In this document: piece by piece, positions 1 to 11,499 of the stretch | How the letters are laid out: every line of letters starts with the position of its first letter | Position numbering within the stretch: the first letter of the stretch is position 1 | Source: Dugong dugon | Lineage: Eukaryota > Chordata > Mammalia > Sirenia > Dugongidae | Assembly: GCA_030035585.1 (NCBI GenBank) | Contig: CM057465.1 | Span: 1,029,501-1,093,500 of the forward strand | Direction of reading: 5' to 3' | DNA: 64,000 nt | Translations under genes and position numbers: made by a program | The notes under the pieces: generated by a model | What the model saw: the letters and a program-made list of their open reading frames with translations, nothing else | Database searches by the model: none | Told to the model about the DNA's origin: nothing

Positions 1-340
1 CCTTCCTTCCCTTCCTCCCTCCTTCCTTCCCTTTTTCTCTCCTTCCTTCCCTTTCTCTCTCCTTCCTTCCCTTCCTCCCTCCTTCTCTCCCTCCTTCCTT
101 CCCTTTCTCTCTCCTTCCTTCCCTTTCTCTCTCCTTCCTTCCCTTTCTCTCTCTTTCCTTCCCTTCCTCCCTCCTTCCTTCCCTTCCTCCCTTCTTCTTT
201 CCCTTCCTCCCTCCTTCTCTCCCTCCTTGCTTCCCTTCCTCTCTTCTTCCTTCCCGTCCTCCCTCCTTCCTTCCCTTCCTCCCTCTGCCGCTCTCTGCTC
301 TCCCTTCCTCCATCCCTCACTTCAATTTTCCTCTCTGCTT
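1..340. repeat. CT-rich low-complexity tract
   Basis: The tract is almost pure pyrimidine on the + strand. It is built from degenerate 'ccttccttcccttcctccct' and 'ctttctctctccttcc' blocks and decays into ordinary sequence near position 340. It begins at or before the window edge, so its full length is unknown. An open frame that starts inside it is a composition artefact. Confidence 0.9.
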
Positions 341-1879
341 TCTTTAGCTCTAGGTGTGCATGGCATAGGATCCTTTCAATGTTCCAGATTCCAATTGCCA
401 CTATTTTACTTATTCACAAATGAGGCTACAGTTTATTGTTTGTTTCGTCTTTGTCAGGCTTTTGGAATTAGAGTTTTCCTGTTGAAAATGAATTGAGGTG
501 CGTCTCCTATTTTTTATGCATTGGAATAGTTCCTATCGCGTGGGGGATATTCTGTCGCTTGGATATTTTCAAGCACTCAGCACTGAAACTCTCTGGGCTC
601 AAAGCCATTTTCGAAGGTGATTTCTGGTTAATCTGTTCTATCCTGTTATTTGCCCATTTACGTTTTCTACATCTTAAACCCCTTTTTGGAAAATTGCACT
701 TTCCCCAGGAAGTCACGCACTTCATTGAAATTTTCAAATGCTTTCAATTTTCAAATGCGGCATGTTGGGTTTGAAGCAGACATTTTACCAACGACTAACG
801 CGTTTGCCAGAGCGTTCCTTTGTAATTAAACGTGCTTGGCTGCTTGCTGTGCTGTGTTTTCTTCTCCACCGGTGTTCAGAGTTTTGCCAAGTTTATGGAC
901 TTTTTCAAAGAACTAGCAATTTTTCAAAAATTTAGAGAAGAAAGTTATAGTTTTCCAAGTTATGAATGAGTGCTGGCTTCTCCCGTCTCTGTTCTCCTTG
1001 TGACTCTGGCAAGTCTGAGCCTGGTTCACCTCTTTTCTTGTTTTCTTAGTTGATAATTACTGCATTTAAACCCAGAATCTCTCCTCAGAATTGGCCTTTT
1101 AGCCTCGCCTTTCACATTTCCAACTGCAGAACCCTTCTTGTTATCACTTTTGAAACATTCACTATTTAAAAGTTTGGTTTCCCTTTTAAACAGAGAATTA
1201 TTCACATATGTGTTGTAAATTGGACATAGTTGGGTTTTGTAAAACGTTATTCATTTTTGTTATTTTTTCCTGAGTGTTGTTGTACTAGCTTCAGACAATG
1301 AGACTTGTTTTTTCTGTCTCTTACAACTTACTGCGTGACCTTATTTATGATACATTTTTACAAATCTCTCATGGATTTAGGAGGAAAAGTGTGCCCCAGA
1401 TCTGTGTGTGATTATTTATTAAATCAAACCTTATTAATCACGTTGTTCAGTTTTTTTCTACAATCTTACCTATTTTTTGTCCATTCCAACTTTTGAAGAT
1501 TGAGTTGTAGGTTAAATATCTTTCACCATAATTGCTTTTATGTCGAATTTGAAAATATTTTTATTAGTTTCCACCTCATTTGACAATTTGTTTCAGATTG
1601 TTATTGAGCACAAATGCAGTATAGTGATTTCACTATTTGGATTGTACCCTTTGTCTGTATAAAACGGGCATTGTTACTTCATTTCCTGCACTGGTGTTGA
1701 ATGATTCCCTGCGGCCTCTTACCGTTGCCCCCCCAGCCCCACATGGTTTCAGTTTGCATCTGCCACGTGGTGTTTGCTTGTCCTCTTGCCTTTTAAATCT
1801 CTCAGGTGTTTTGGATTTTGTTTGCGACCCAGGCAGGGGTCTCTGTTCCTCTCAAGGTGAAACACCTTGAGGGGTTCCC
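341..1879. other. No gene seen; AT-rich unassigned DNA
   Basis: The sequence is T-rich on the + strand with no long open frame, no recognisable motif and no clear repeat boundary. It may hold decayed interspersed repeats that I cannot assign by eye. Confidence 0.6.
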
Positions 1880-1915
1880 TCCTGGATTCAAATCTCAACT
1901 CTGTTGTTATCTGGC
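1880..1915 (+). mobile_element. MIR fragment (tentative)
   Basis: The string 'ggattcaaatctcaactct' followed by 'tatctggc' resembles the B-box region of the tRNA-derived MIR SINE, which reads gggttcaaatcccagctctg and then ctagctgtg. The downstream part is cut off by the LTR that starts at 1916. The match is short, so the call is tentative. Confidence 0.35.
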
Positions 1916-2690
1916 TGTTATGGGCTAAATCACATCCCCCCAAAATATGTGTATTGTTGGAATCCTAACCCCTACACTTGTGGATGTGATTCTGTTTGGA
2001 AAGAGGGCTTTCTTTGATATAAATTAGAGCACAGTCAGGTAGGGTGGGTTCTAAACCTAGTCACTTCTGAATTACAGGCAGTCCCCCGGTTATGAACCTC
2101 TGACTTATGTACAACCTGTAGTTACAAACCAACCCCCATAAAGCCTATTATATTAAAAATTTGAGGTACATACAATGACTTGTAATAGCAAACGGGTGCT
2201 ACTTTGCGATGTGCATCCAAGCATTAGTATTATATTACAGTATTATTATGTTAAAGATGTTTTAGAGTATCTGGAAGCTTTTTTAAAATTTTTTTATGCA
2301 TAGAAAGGTACACTGTATACTATATACTAAGACAAACATTCCACTAACTGACATTACATATGAACCGTACTTGACTGTTCTGACTTACATATAAATTCCA
2401 CTTAAAGACAGACTTAGGAACGGAACGTGCTTGTAACACAAGGACTGCCTGTACAAAAAACAGAGTAGACACAGAGACCCACACAGGGAGGTCGATGGAG
2501 ACACCATGTGTGGACCGTCTACAAGCAAAGGAACCAAGGAACGCTCCGGACTACCAACGAGGAGGGAACTGACATGCAGAGACCCTGATTTGGACCTGTA
2601 GCTTCCAGAACTGTGAGAAAATAAGTTTCTGTTCTTTAAAGCCATCCACCTGTGATATTTGTGTTACAGCAGTCCTAGGTAGCTAAGACA
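1916..2690 (+). mobile_element. Solo MaLR-type LTR, split by a MITE
   Basis: The element runs from 'tgttatgggctaaat' to 'tagctaagaca', the TG...CA ends of an MLT1/MST-like (ERVL-MaLR) LTR. It also has the typical 3' block: cctccagaactgtgag-like sequence, then 'ataagtttctgttctttaaagcc', then 'gtgttacagcag'. A perfect 5-bp duplication, ctggc, flanks it (1911-1915 and 2691-2695), as expected for this class. A 377-bp DNA transposon occupies 2075-2451. Without it the LTR is about 396 bp, similar to the other copies here. No internal region is present, so this is a solo LTR left by recombination. Confidence 0.85.
2075..2451. mobile_element. Tc1/mariner-like MITE with perfect TIRs
   Basis: The element starts 'caggcagtcc' and ends 'ggactgcctg', a perfect 10-bp terminal inverted repeat. 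TA dinucleotides lie on both sides (2073-2074 and 2452-2453). TA target duplication is the rule for Tc1/mariner elements. There is no transposase frame, so this is a non-autonomous MITE. It lies inside the LTR at 1916-2690 and is therefore younger than it. A second copy of the family is at about 5143. Confidence 0.85.
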
Positions 2691-4639
2691 CTGGCCATGA
2701 AATTTTTAATTTCATCGACTTATTTTTATTGTGGTAAATATGTACGTAACTAAACATCTGCCATCTCAATGTTTTTTACATACTCAATTCAGTTATCATA
2801 GTATCATGTTGCGTGGCCGTCACCACTACCCATTTCCAAACGTGGCCATGACATTTTGAAATAGTTTTACCCATTATTATTATTATTGCTATGAAGATGT
2901 TATTCTGTTTCCTTGGAAAGCTGTGGAGAGGCTTGGTGGCTTTGATAGGGGCCGGCCAGCTGCAGAGGTGGACGTGAGCACAGCTGCTCCCAGCCTGGGG
3001 GATGAACAGAATTAACTGGGTTCAGGTAGAGTCTCTTCAGGAGGGAAGGCTGGAGCAGACCCAGCTCAGTTGCCCTGACTGGCACTGAGCCTCCCAGTGG
3101 CCTGGAGCACTGAGCCTGTGGGGCCCGCTGGGTCTGCAGAGGGAGGCCAGGTCTGCGGCTGGGCAGGGCAAGCTGCTTTGGCCTGGACAGCGTCCTCCTT
3201 CCCTCCTCACACTTCCCTGGCCCTCGGGAGTTGGGGTGGGTTTCTGACTCCCCTCTGAGAGGCCATTGCCTCACCTCAGCCCCCAGCTTCCCTTGAGGTG
3301 CGTTTCCGGTAAAGCAGCAATGCCAGCAGACACCATCCAGGAGGTCGAGGGCGCTCTCCCCCTCAGCATTCTGTGTCTGTCCTCCAGCAGTGCCTGCACT
3401 TCCTGTTGCCAGACACAGGTCTAGGAAGATAGCATGGCCCCAGTTCCCCAGGGGCTCCTGGGGCTCTGAAAGCCCCTGCCCAGATGTTAGGGGTAGACCA
3501 GATGGCCCCTGGTCCTGCTTCTGACTGTGGGCAGGAAGACCCCCTGGCCTGGGGCCATGGGCTTCTGCTCCTTGAGTCAAGAGAGAAACAGACCCCTGAA
3601 GAGCCATGTGCTTTGTTTCTGAGTCCCGTCTTTTTTGAGGGAAAACATTAAATTCCCATGGGAAAGAGCTGAGTTTAATAGTGGAAAAGGACTCAGATAT
3701 ATGTGTGTGCCTCCACACGCACGCACAGCGTGCATACCTGCCCCTGCCCCGGAATAACGTCTGGAATGTAAATATGTATTTACGAGGAAGCGTGTTCTCC
3801 ATAAATCACTCATAATTTCTGTGAAATAAAAGTATACAGGAATTAGATTTCCAGGTAGTCCCCAGGTTCCAGAATGTTCAGACCTGCTTGATTGTGTGTC
3901 AGCATGTGAGATATTCATGAGGCTGGCGCGGACTTCAGGGATGGTTTGCGGCTGCAGCATCTAATGTGTCTAGGGGTGCTGGCCTTCTCTGGCCGCCGGG
4001 CCCCCCCGCCCACTGAGTGGAAGGCTGGAGTTGCTGGGAAATTAATGCCCCACCCCCAGTCACTCTCAGCCAGAGATGCCTGCATTTGGTGGATAGATGC
4101 CCCAGCTCCCTCATACCTCACGGAGCCAACTCCTCGAGATGTGGGTGTGGTCCCCAGCCCTCAGTGCCCCTACCAGGATCAGCTGCAGGCACCCACAGTG
4201 GTAGCTGCTGATATGCACTCTCCATTGATTCCTTCCCTCCCCCGTCTCACAGCCCCACACCCCACTGGGGCTTCCTGGGGTCACGGTCCAAGTCAACTAC
4301 CTGCGTTAGAGCCCTTGTCTCAGGGCTCGCTTTTGGGGAACCTCAACAAACCAGGGGCTGCTATGGGGGCTCCAGAGCAGCTTCTCCAAGTGCGTCCCCT
4401 GCCAGCAGTAGCTGCATCACCAGGAAATTGTTCCAAATGTAAGTTCTTGAGCCCCACCACAGATCCATGGAATCAGCCCTTCCACCTGTGTTTTAAGAAG
4501 TCCACCAGGCGACTAGGATCTGTGCTCAGGTGTAGGAACTGCTGCTACAGAGTGTAGAGAAATGTGTTGTTGGAAAGAGGGTGAAGATGATCTGGAAAGA
4601 TGGTTGATGGAGGTGGGGTGTTCATTCTCAGCAATCTAG
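2691..4639. other. No gene seen; GC-rich unique block
   Basis: Positions 2700-2890 look like a decayed common mammalian repeat ('attgtggtaaatatgtacgt', 'ccgtcaccactacccatttc'). From about 2900 the sequence is GC-rich and unique. A 300-codon minus-strand frame (2900-3802) and a 203-codon plus-strand frame (3946-4557) exist, but neither shows a domain, a repeat or a plausible protein composition. I regard both as chance frames in GC-rich DNA. Confidence 0.6.
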
Positions 4640-5095
4640 ACAGCCAATCACTCATACTATGGCGGGTGGGGACCATGATGGGGAGCAGGCTCACTCAGAG
4701 GGTGGATGGTTGGTGGGACCATGATAGGTGGATGGGCTCACCCAGGGTATGGATGACAGGTGGGGACCATGTTGGGGAGCAGGCTCACTCAGAAGGTGGA
4801 TGGTTGGTGGGACCATGATAGGTGGATGGGCTCACCCAGGGTATGGATGACAGGTGGGGACTGTGATGGGTGGTCAGGGTCACCTAGAGGGTGGACGGTG
4901 GGTGGGGACCATGATGGGTGGATGGGCTCCCCCAGGGTATAGATGAAGACACGTGGGGACTGTGATGGGTGGTCAGAATCACCCAGAGGGTGGAGAGTGG
5001 GTGGGGAGCATGATGGGGGGATGGGCTCACCCAGGAGACAGATGGTGGGTGGGGGCCATGATGGGTGGACGGGCTCACCCAGAGACTGTTGAGAT
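4640..5095. repeat. Minisatellite with 94-bp higher-order period
   Basis: Repeated blocks of 'gggaccatgat', 'ggtggatgggctcacccag' and 'ggtatggatgacaggtgggg' make a tandem array. The first two large units repeat 94 bp apart ('gggagcaggctcactcag' at 4681 and 4775). Later units are shorter, about 40-60 bp, and more diverged. The array is G-rich on the + strand and open in several frames, which explains the overlapping open frames on both strands. Confidence 0.9.
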
Positions 5096-5142
5096 AGGAT
5101 GGAAGGGGAATGAGCATTTTTGTGTATAAAATGTTTTGTGTA

Positions 5143-5420
5143 CAGGAAGTCCCCGAGTTAACGAATGTCTGACTTACGTACAACCCATAGTTCTGAACCA
5201 AGCCTCTTAAAGCCTATTATATTAAAAATTCGAGGTACATACAATGGTTCATAATAAGAATGGACGATACTTTACAATGCACTTCAAAACATTGTTATTA
5301 TGATTACTGTATTATTATGTTACAGATGTTTTTACTATATCTGGAAGTGTTTCTTTCATTTTTTTTATGTAGAGGAAGGTACACTGTGTACTGTACGCTA
5401 TGACAAGCATTGGACTGACG
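5143..5420 (+). mobile_element. Second MITE copy, 3'-truncated
   Basis: The start is 'tacaggaagtcccc'. Then come 'tctgacttacgtacaaccc', 'cctattatattaaaaatt', 'gaggtacatacaatg' and 'ggaaggtacactgtgtact', in the same order as in the 2075-2451 element. The right end with its inverted repeat is missing, and similarity fades near 5420. Confidence 0.8.
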
Positions 5421-7555
5421 TCAGCACCTGTTGATTCTATTGTTCTAAGTCACATTTTGGATTCTGGTGATGACGAACATGTCCCTGTGTTTTGACCAGC
5501 TGTGTTTCCTTTTCTGAACACTTTTTATTCATGGCTTTCATTGATTTGGCCACTGGGGGACTTCATGATTTTCTTGAAAATTTGAATGATTTTTTTCTAC
5601 AAGGATAGATATGCACACTTCCCCTGTTACCAAGGTCATATGTACCTTGTCCCATTCCATTGTCTGCCTTTATGTCTCATTACTTCATTTTCTGACAGCC
5701 ATAAGTTGTAGAATTTTAGGTAGTCAGCCTATCTGCCTTTTCCTTTTTGATTTCACTGATGGCATTGGAACCTCAAACACCCTTTCCCCTGCAGACACTC
5801 AATAACTCTGTGGCTCTCTCATCTTTGGGTTTACCTAGGTTTTGTTTGGTGCCTGGGGGAAGGGAGCCTCTACTGCCTGCCAACAGATGACCAGAGGCAG
5901 GTGGTCACCAGCTCCTTCCAGATTCCCTCTTCTTAGACCCTGTTGCTGCTTCGCCTTTTCCTAAGACCACCTGGACCAGGGACAAAAGAAGGGGAGGAGA
6001 GAGGGAAGGTTAGACCACCTGTTTCTCCCTGGGCCTGCCTTTGCCTGCGTGTTCTTGGCGTCTCATTAGCAGCCTGAGATGTCCTTGTTTAGTCTAAATA
6101 CAAGATGGTCATCAGCAATCGGCTATGATCCTTGGAGTAAACAAAGTTAGACAGAGTAGAAAAGAAAGCCGCACAACACCCCCCAGGTTTAAATAGTCTA
6201 TTCATACAGGGAGTGCTCTAACGAATGTGACTTTCAGGCAAATGGGCATTCAAATTAATCGTTAGATGAATGGCTTTAAGTGATTGTGTTTTAGGTGAAC
6301 TGCTCTCCACTTGTCTCTCTGGCTTCCATCCACGGACCCAAATAGTACACCTTAGGGCCAAACACACACACACACACACCATCATTCACACACACATGGT
6401 CACACACACACCACACAGAGACTCACCTATAAGGGGTTGGTTGGGTTTGCCTGGGATGGGGTCTGGGCTCCCACCCACAGCTTGTGGGCTTTGTAGGGGT
6501 CTGGGCCTGGTCTATGGCACCACTATTGGGGTTGGTGCAGAACGCCCTCTGAGGCAAGCTGTCCATGTCCTTCAGTCTCTATTTCTATCTTTTCTAAAGG
6601 GAGAATAAAGTTGGGCTAGTAGGGCCCCTGAGCAGTGGTTTAAACACAGTGGGGTCTGTGAAAACACTTATTAAACTTTTGTCTATATGAGGTGGATTTA
6701 AAATAATGTTTTTATTTCACAGGTAACATACACATGGTTGTTATCAAGTGTTTGGTTGTCTGTCTGTCCTGTTCAACCATGAGTCTCCAAGGGTGGGAAC
6801 TGTAGTGTCCTTTTGAGGGCTACATCCCACTTTGAAGGCAGAAGTATGAATCAGAGGAGCATAAAGATGCACATAGGTTGTTACCAGTGTTGAATTGTTG
6901 GGTTGGATGAAGGGTTTTATGGCATTCAAGAAGTTATCATTATCCTGCATATTTTGATAGATAGAATTAATTTCTGTAACGGATGTTTCTTACACTCTCT
7001 AATGTAGCATAACTTAGTTGGAACTTCAAAAAATTTATTAGTGACACATAGATGGCATCTTAGATTTGTGAAATGTCAAAACACAACTCTTTGGCTTGTG
7101 CAAGAAACAGATGAGTGTTGGGAAATGCCGATCACAGTAAACGCAGACAATGACTGTCACCATTATTTAATAGGCAATCTCTCTACTGGAAAAAGTTACC
7201 CCTGGTCTTCACACCTGTGAGACAGGTATTGATCTGGTGGGTGCTTTTTTTCTCTAATTAGCAAAGATCACCAGAATCGGTTTGCTTTCACCTGGCAGAG
7301 GGAGGAGTATACCTTTACTGTCTTAATTCAAGTCTCAGTCAATGTTCCAGAGATCTGTCATAATTTCATCTGCAAAGGACTTGATCAGCTCATCACACTG
7401 GTCGACCATGTTGATAATATCTTTTTGCTTGGGTCTGGTGAGCAGGAAGTAACAAATACCTCATAGAAAAGAGATAAACTCATAAAACCTCAGGAACTTG
7501 TAGTCTGATGAAATTTCTAGGGATCTAATGATCTGGATCAGGTCAGAATGTCCCA
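5421..7555. other. No gene seen; unassigned DNA
   Basis: No supported gene is present. The only clear local structure is the CA microsatellite at 6361-6416. The rest is moderately AT-rich with short open frames that carry no recognisable domain. Confidence 0.55.
6361..6416. repeat. (CA)n microsatellite
   Basis: An interrupted run of CA dinucleotides, 'cacacacacacacacc' then 'acacacacatgg' then 'cacacacaccacacag'. Confidence 0.95.
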
Positions 7556-7793
7556 CTATGATGTTTAATTTTGTGTATCAACTGGGCTAGGCTATGGTTC
7601 CCAGTGGTTTGGCCAAACACTATACTAATTACTGTTCCATAATGTAATCTAATGCAATGCAATGTAATTACTTTCCACAAGGTAATCTAATCTAATGCAA
7701 TCAATCAATCAGATGTACTTCAAAATGAGCCCTAGCTCCATGATACGTATCTATGTCAACTGAAGCAAAACCACCTCAAAGAAGGAAATCCTG
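7556..7793 (+). mobile_element. LTR-like repeat fragment
   Basis: The stretch begins 'tgtttaattttgtgtatcaa', then has 'ctgggctaggctatggttcc' and 'tttggccaaacac', followed by 'aatctaatgcaatg'-type repeats. The same order of blocks recurs at about 55105-55350 ('ttctatgtgtcacc', 'ttggctatagtccccag', 'tttggtcaaacac', 'aatgtaatc'). It is therefore a repeat family, probably an LTR. I cannot name it securely. Confidence 0.55.
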
Positions 7794-8203
7794 TGTCTTA
7801 CTCTCCTAGGACCCTCCTGCAACAGAATGCCACAAGTGGGCGGCTTTAAAGAACAGAAATTTATTTCCTCACAGTTCTAGAGGCTGGAAGTCCGAATGCA
7901 GGATGTGGCTCTAAGAAGAGTTCCTTCCTTGTCCATGTCAGCTTCTAGTAGCTGCAGCAATCCTAGGTGTTCCTGGACTTGTAGATACTTTTGCTTCCAT
8001 TGTCTGTCTTCCTCTTCCCCTTGTGTGTGTCTCTGTGCTCCTTTTATAACTCAAAAGTGATCAGGTTTAGGACCCACCACATACTGTTATGATATCATTA
8101 ACACAGCAAAAGAAAACCCTATTTCTGAACATGGTCAGATTTACAGGTAAAGGGGTTGGGATTCCAACATACATTTTGGGGGGACACAATTCAATCCATA
8201 ATA
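7794..8203 (-). mobile_element. Solo MaLR-type LTR
   Basis: Read on the minus strand it begins with a TATTATGGATTGAATTGTG-like sequence and ends with a TAAGACA-like sequence. On the + strand it contains 'cagaaatttatttcctcaca', 'gttctagaggctggaagtcc' and 'acattttggggggacacaa'. At 410 bp it matches the other copies. Flanks tcctg (7789-7793) and tcttg (8204-8208) look like a 5-bp duplication with one mismatch. Confidence 0.8.
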
Positions 8204-8249
8204 TCTTGTTTATTTTAATTTTATCTTCCCACCTTTCTCCACTTCACTG

Positions 8250-8725
8250 TGCCCTAGACCTCTGCACCACCACCTGTCTGTGAGTTGATTGCACTGTGGT
8301 GGCTTGCATGATGCTATGATGCTAGAAGCTATGCCATCGGTATTTCAAATACCAGAATAATCACTCATACTGGACAGGTTTCAGTGGAGCTTCCACACTA
8401 AGAAGACTAGGAAGAAAGGCCTGGTGATCTATTTCTGATAATTAGCCAGTGAAAACCTTATGGATCATAGCAGAACATCTCTAACTCGCTTGCTTTGGAC
8501 ACGTCATCAGGAGGGATGAGTGGCTAGAGGAGGACCTCATGTTTGGTGAAGAAGAGGGCCAGGGAGGGCAAGCGGGACCCTCAGTGAGATGGATTGGCAC
8601 AACAGCTGCAACAATGGATTCAAACATGGTTATGAAGATGATGCAAGAGCAAGCAACATCTTGTTCTGTTATCCATAAGGTGGCCGTGAGTCGGAGTCGA
8701 TTTCACAGCAGCTATCTATCTATCC
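8250..8725 (+). mobile_element. Internally deleted RTE-derived element
   Basis: The 5' part ('gcttgcatgatgctatgatg', 'ctagaagctatgcc', 'atttcaaatacc') matches the 5' end of the full-length RTE at 28.8 kb. It then jumps to the RTE 3' part ('ggacacgtcatcaggaggga', 'gagatggattggcacaaca', 'gtgagtcggagtcgattt'). Almost the whole coding region is absent. It could be a deleted RTE or a member of the RTE-ended SINE family seen at 15.9, 30.8, 35.9 and 46.1 kb. Confidence 0.7.
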
Positions 8726-9674
8726 AGACTTCTACTAGGAAGTTGAAGGTATTCGGCTCATAGGCTCGGGATGGGCAAGATGGATATGAATGGAGGGTCC
8801 TACCAACTCAGGGCCAGAAATACGGCGACGCGCTTGGAGCCAATTAAATATTTGTATGTAGAGAAAGGAAATTAGGCTTTTACAAAACAACCTATTGCGA
8901 TGTTCTTTGTTAATATTTAACTTGTCCCTCTGGACCACTTCTATTTTTTACAAATTGAGAATAGATGGAGGTTGGCTCTCTAGATGTGGTCCTCTGTTTG
9001 GAATTTATTTCTCCAGCTCCCGGCCTTTTATGCACCCTGGGGCACATCCATCATCCCCCTGGACATCACCTAGATTTACCACTGGTCTGTAAAATTTTTA
9101 GTCATGCAGCCTGGCAAGCATTTCTATCTTTTCTGTTTTCTGGCTACAACACATGGCAACTCCTCTCCCACTCCTTGGAATCATAGTTCTGAGCCTTGTT
9201 GTGAAAATATAATAACTCACCACTTGAGAATAATTGTCTTAATCCATGGGTTTTCTTCTAACTGTGATAAATGTCATTGAGGTCATTTGTGACTTTCCAA
9301 TAATCGGGGAGAATTCATATTGGCTGGTTTAGCAAATGCTTCACTTCTGAATTGACGAGATAGTTTATAATGAGCTGGTGGTCCAGACGAGCATTTAACT
9401 TTGCAGCACATCATCTCCACTAGCAACGATGATCATTCTTCATCTATTCACCTTCTTCCTGTATAATTTAATGTTCAACCAGATCATATTTTCTCATTCA
9501 CCAGCTACTTTGTCTCTTTGGATCAGCTGTGCTGAGGCTGCTGCATTTTCCTGTGATGAGCTCTCTTTGCTCAGCCCCCTGGTGTAACTGCCCTTTGGGT
9601 CACTCTGAGCAGGCATAGAAAATGAAATGGTTAAGGATCATACTTTGAAAAAAAGCATTCCACATCTGGGTTGC
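8726..9674. other. No gene seen; unassigned DNA
   Basis: Only short frames with no recognisable domain are present, and I could not define a repeat boundary. Confidence 0.55.
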
Positions 9675-10215
9675 TATTATGGTTTGAATTGTGTCTCCCA
9701 AAAATTTTCCTGGTGCCACAGTGGTTAAATGCTCAGCTGCTAACCAAAAGATTGGCTGTTCGAATCCACCAGCCACTCCTTGGAAATTCTATGGGGCGGT
9801 TCTACTCTGTCCTACAGGGTTGTTATGAGTTGAAAACAACTTCAAGGCAAAGGGTTTAGTTATTTTTGTGGATGTAATCTCCTTTGGGAACAGGGTTTTC
9901 TTTGTTATGTTAATGACAGTGTAGGGTGTGTGTCAAACCTAATCACTTTTGAAATATAAAAAGAGCAGATTAGGTATAGAGAGAAGTGAACACAAATGAA
10001 AGGAAGACAGATGCCACATGGAGATCGCCATGGAACGAAGGAACAGAAGCTGAGACAAGGGCCTTCCCCCAGAGCCAACAGAGAGAGAGCCTTCCCCTAG
10101 AGCTGGTGCCCTGGATTCAGACTTCTAGCCTCCTAACTGTGAGAAGATAAATGTCTGTTAGTTAAAGCCCCTGCCTGTGGTGTTTCTGTTACAGCAGCTC
10201 TAGGACACTGGGACA
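9675..10215 (+). mobile_element. Solo MaLR-type LTR carrying an AfroSINE
   Basis: The LTR starts 'tattatggtttgaattgtg'. It resumes after the SINE with 'gtggatgtaatctcctttgg', then 'cttctagcctcctaactgtg', 'gcctgtggtgtttctgttac' and an end near 'ggacactgggaca'. The insertion splits the LTR only about 30 bp from its 5' end. I could not confirm a target-site duplication. Confidence 0.8.
9705..9866 (+). mobile_element. AfroSINE (short form) inside an LTR
   Basis: A tRNA-like head ('tggtgccacagtggttaaat', 'gctgctaaccaaaag', B box 'gttcgaatccacc') is followed by 'cactccttggaaattctatg', 'ggttctactctgtcctacag' and an RTE-like 3' end. The short form lacks the ~40-bp insert of the long form. A T-rich stretch follows. 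It is younger than the LTR that hosts it. Confidence 0.9.
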
Positions 10216-10867
10216 GCTCCTTGTGGGAGACAAATGAGCAAGCCAAGTAAACGAAGAGATTTCAGGTTGCCACGTGGGGCTCAAACCCTCAGCAGTTCAC
10301 GCGAGGCCTTTCATCTTTGTGTACACTGATGCTTCTTTGGCATTTAATGATTCAATTCAAAGGCTCTTCTTCTCTTTGTGGCTATTTTACAAGCTCATCG
10401 GAGAGGGATTTTATAATAAACTGTAGCATTTGTTAAGTATTCACTATTGCAGGGGGACTGATGAAAATTGCACATATATGTTAATGCATGTACCCAAAAA
10501 TTAAGGTGTGGGTTAGAAAAGAGGTTAGCATTTTAAACAAAACAAAATTCCTGCCCTCTCACCCTGGCGCCAGCACTCAACAGCTTCCATATCTTTAATG
10601 CCTTCTAAAATGCCTCTTCCTAATCATTGCAAACAATGGGTACACTCTGTCTTGCCTCTAAGTGCCACCGCCCCTTATTTCTGCCTCAAATAAGGAAATC
10701 TTTACCTTGTTGCATTTGTCTGTCTGCCTCACCCAATCTGCCGTGTCCTCCAGGGCCAGGGCTAGGCACCAGAAAAACCCAGGAATGACTCCTGCCTCCA
10801 TCCCTGGTTTCCTAGGACTTGCTGCTGGGCAAGCTGGATTCCAGCCCCAACCTGTCCCTTGCTCCTT
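10216..10867. other. No gene seen; unassigned DNA
   Basis: Mixed composition, turning GC-rich after 10600. Short open frames occur on both strands with no domain or splice-site pattern that I trust. Confidence 0.55.
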
Positions 10868-11215
10868 GTTTCTCTTTCCTGCAGCTGCTTTGACAATTCT
10901 CCCCAAACCGAGGGGCTTAAAACAACAGAAATTCCTTCTCTCACAGTTCTGGAAACCAAAAGTCTGAAATCGAGGTGTTGGCGGGGCTGCACTCTCTCCG
11001 GAGGTTCTGGAGGAGGATCCTCCCTTGCTCTTTGCGGCTCCTGGTGTCTCTGCCTCCCTTGGCTTGTGGCTGCATCACTCCATCTCTGCCTCTGTCTTCA
11101 CGTGGCATCTTCCGTGTCTCTGTGCATCATTTTCTGTCTCTTACAAGGACACTCCCGTAAGACTTGGGATGCAAGCTTTTGGGAGTCTCCAGTTACCTGA
11201 CCTACAGGTTTTGAA
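10868..11215 (-). mobile_element. MLT1-like LTR fragment
   Basis: On the + strand the order is 'ggcttaaaacaacagaaatt', 'ctctcacagttctgg', 'agtctgaaatcgaggtgttg', 'cttggcttgtggctgcatca' and 'tcttacaaggacactcccgt'. These are the complement of the MLT1 body. It is more diverged than the other LTRs here and both ends are unclear, so it is probably an older subfamily. Confidence 0.75.
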
Positions 11216-11265
11216 CTTGGCGACCCCCACAGTGATGTGAGCCAGTTCCTTAAATAAATCTACCC

Positions 11266-11476
11266 ATCTAAGGAGCCATGGTGGCACAGGGGTTAAGCAC
11301 CTGGTTGCTAATGGAAAGGTTGGTGGTTTGAACCCACCCAACAGCTCTGAGGAAGGAAGACCTTGTAATCTGCTTCTGTAAAGGCAGCACCTTGAAAACC
11401 CTATGGGACAGTTTTACTCTGTCACGTGGAGTCACTATGAGTCGAAATTGACTCAACAACACAGGACAACAACAAC
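11266..11476 (+). mobile_element. AfroSINE (long form)
   Basis: The tRNA-like head ('gagccatggtggcacagggg', 'ttggtggtttgaaccc') is followed by the long-form insert ('gaccttgtaatctgcttctg', 'aaaggcagcaccttg'). The 3' part is 'ctatgagtcgaaattgactc' and ends in an 'acaacaacaaca' tail like the RTE tail. Confidence 0.9.
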
Positions 11477-11499
11477 ATACGTCTATAAATATTTGTTCT

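Noticed and set aside
2900-3802. 300-codon minus-strand open frame
   Set aside because: GC-rich unique DNA, no domain, composition of a chance frame (Gly/Pro/Gln/Ser mixture), and overlapping frames on the other strand. No start context or splice pattern supports it.
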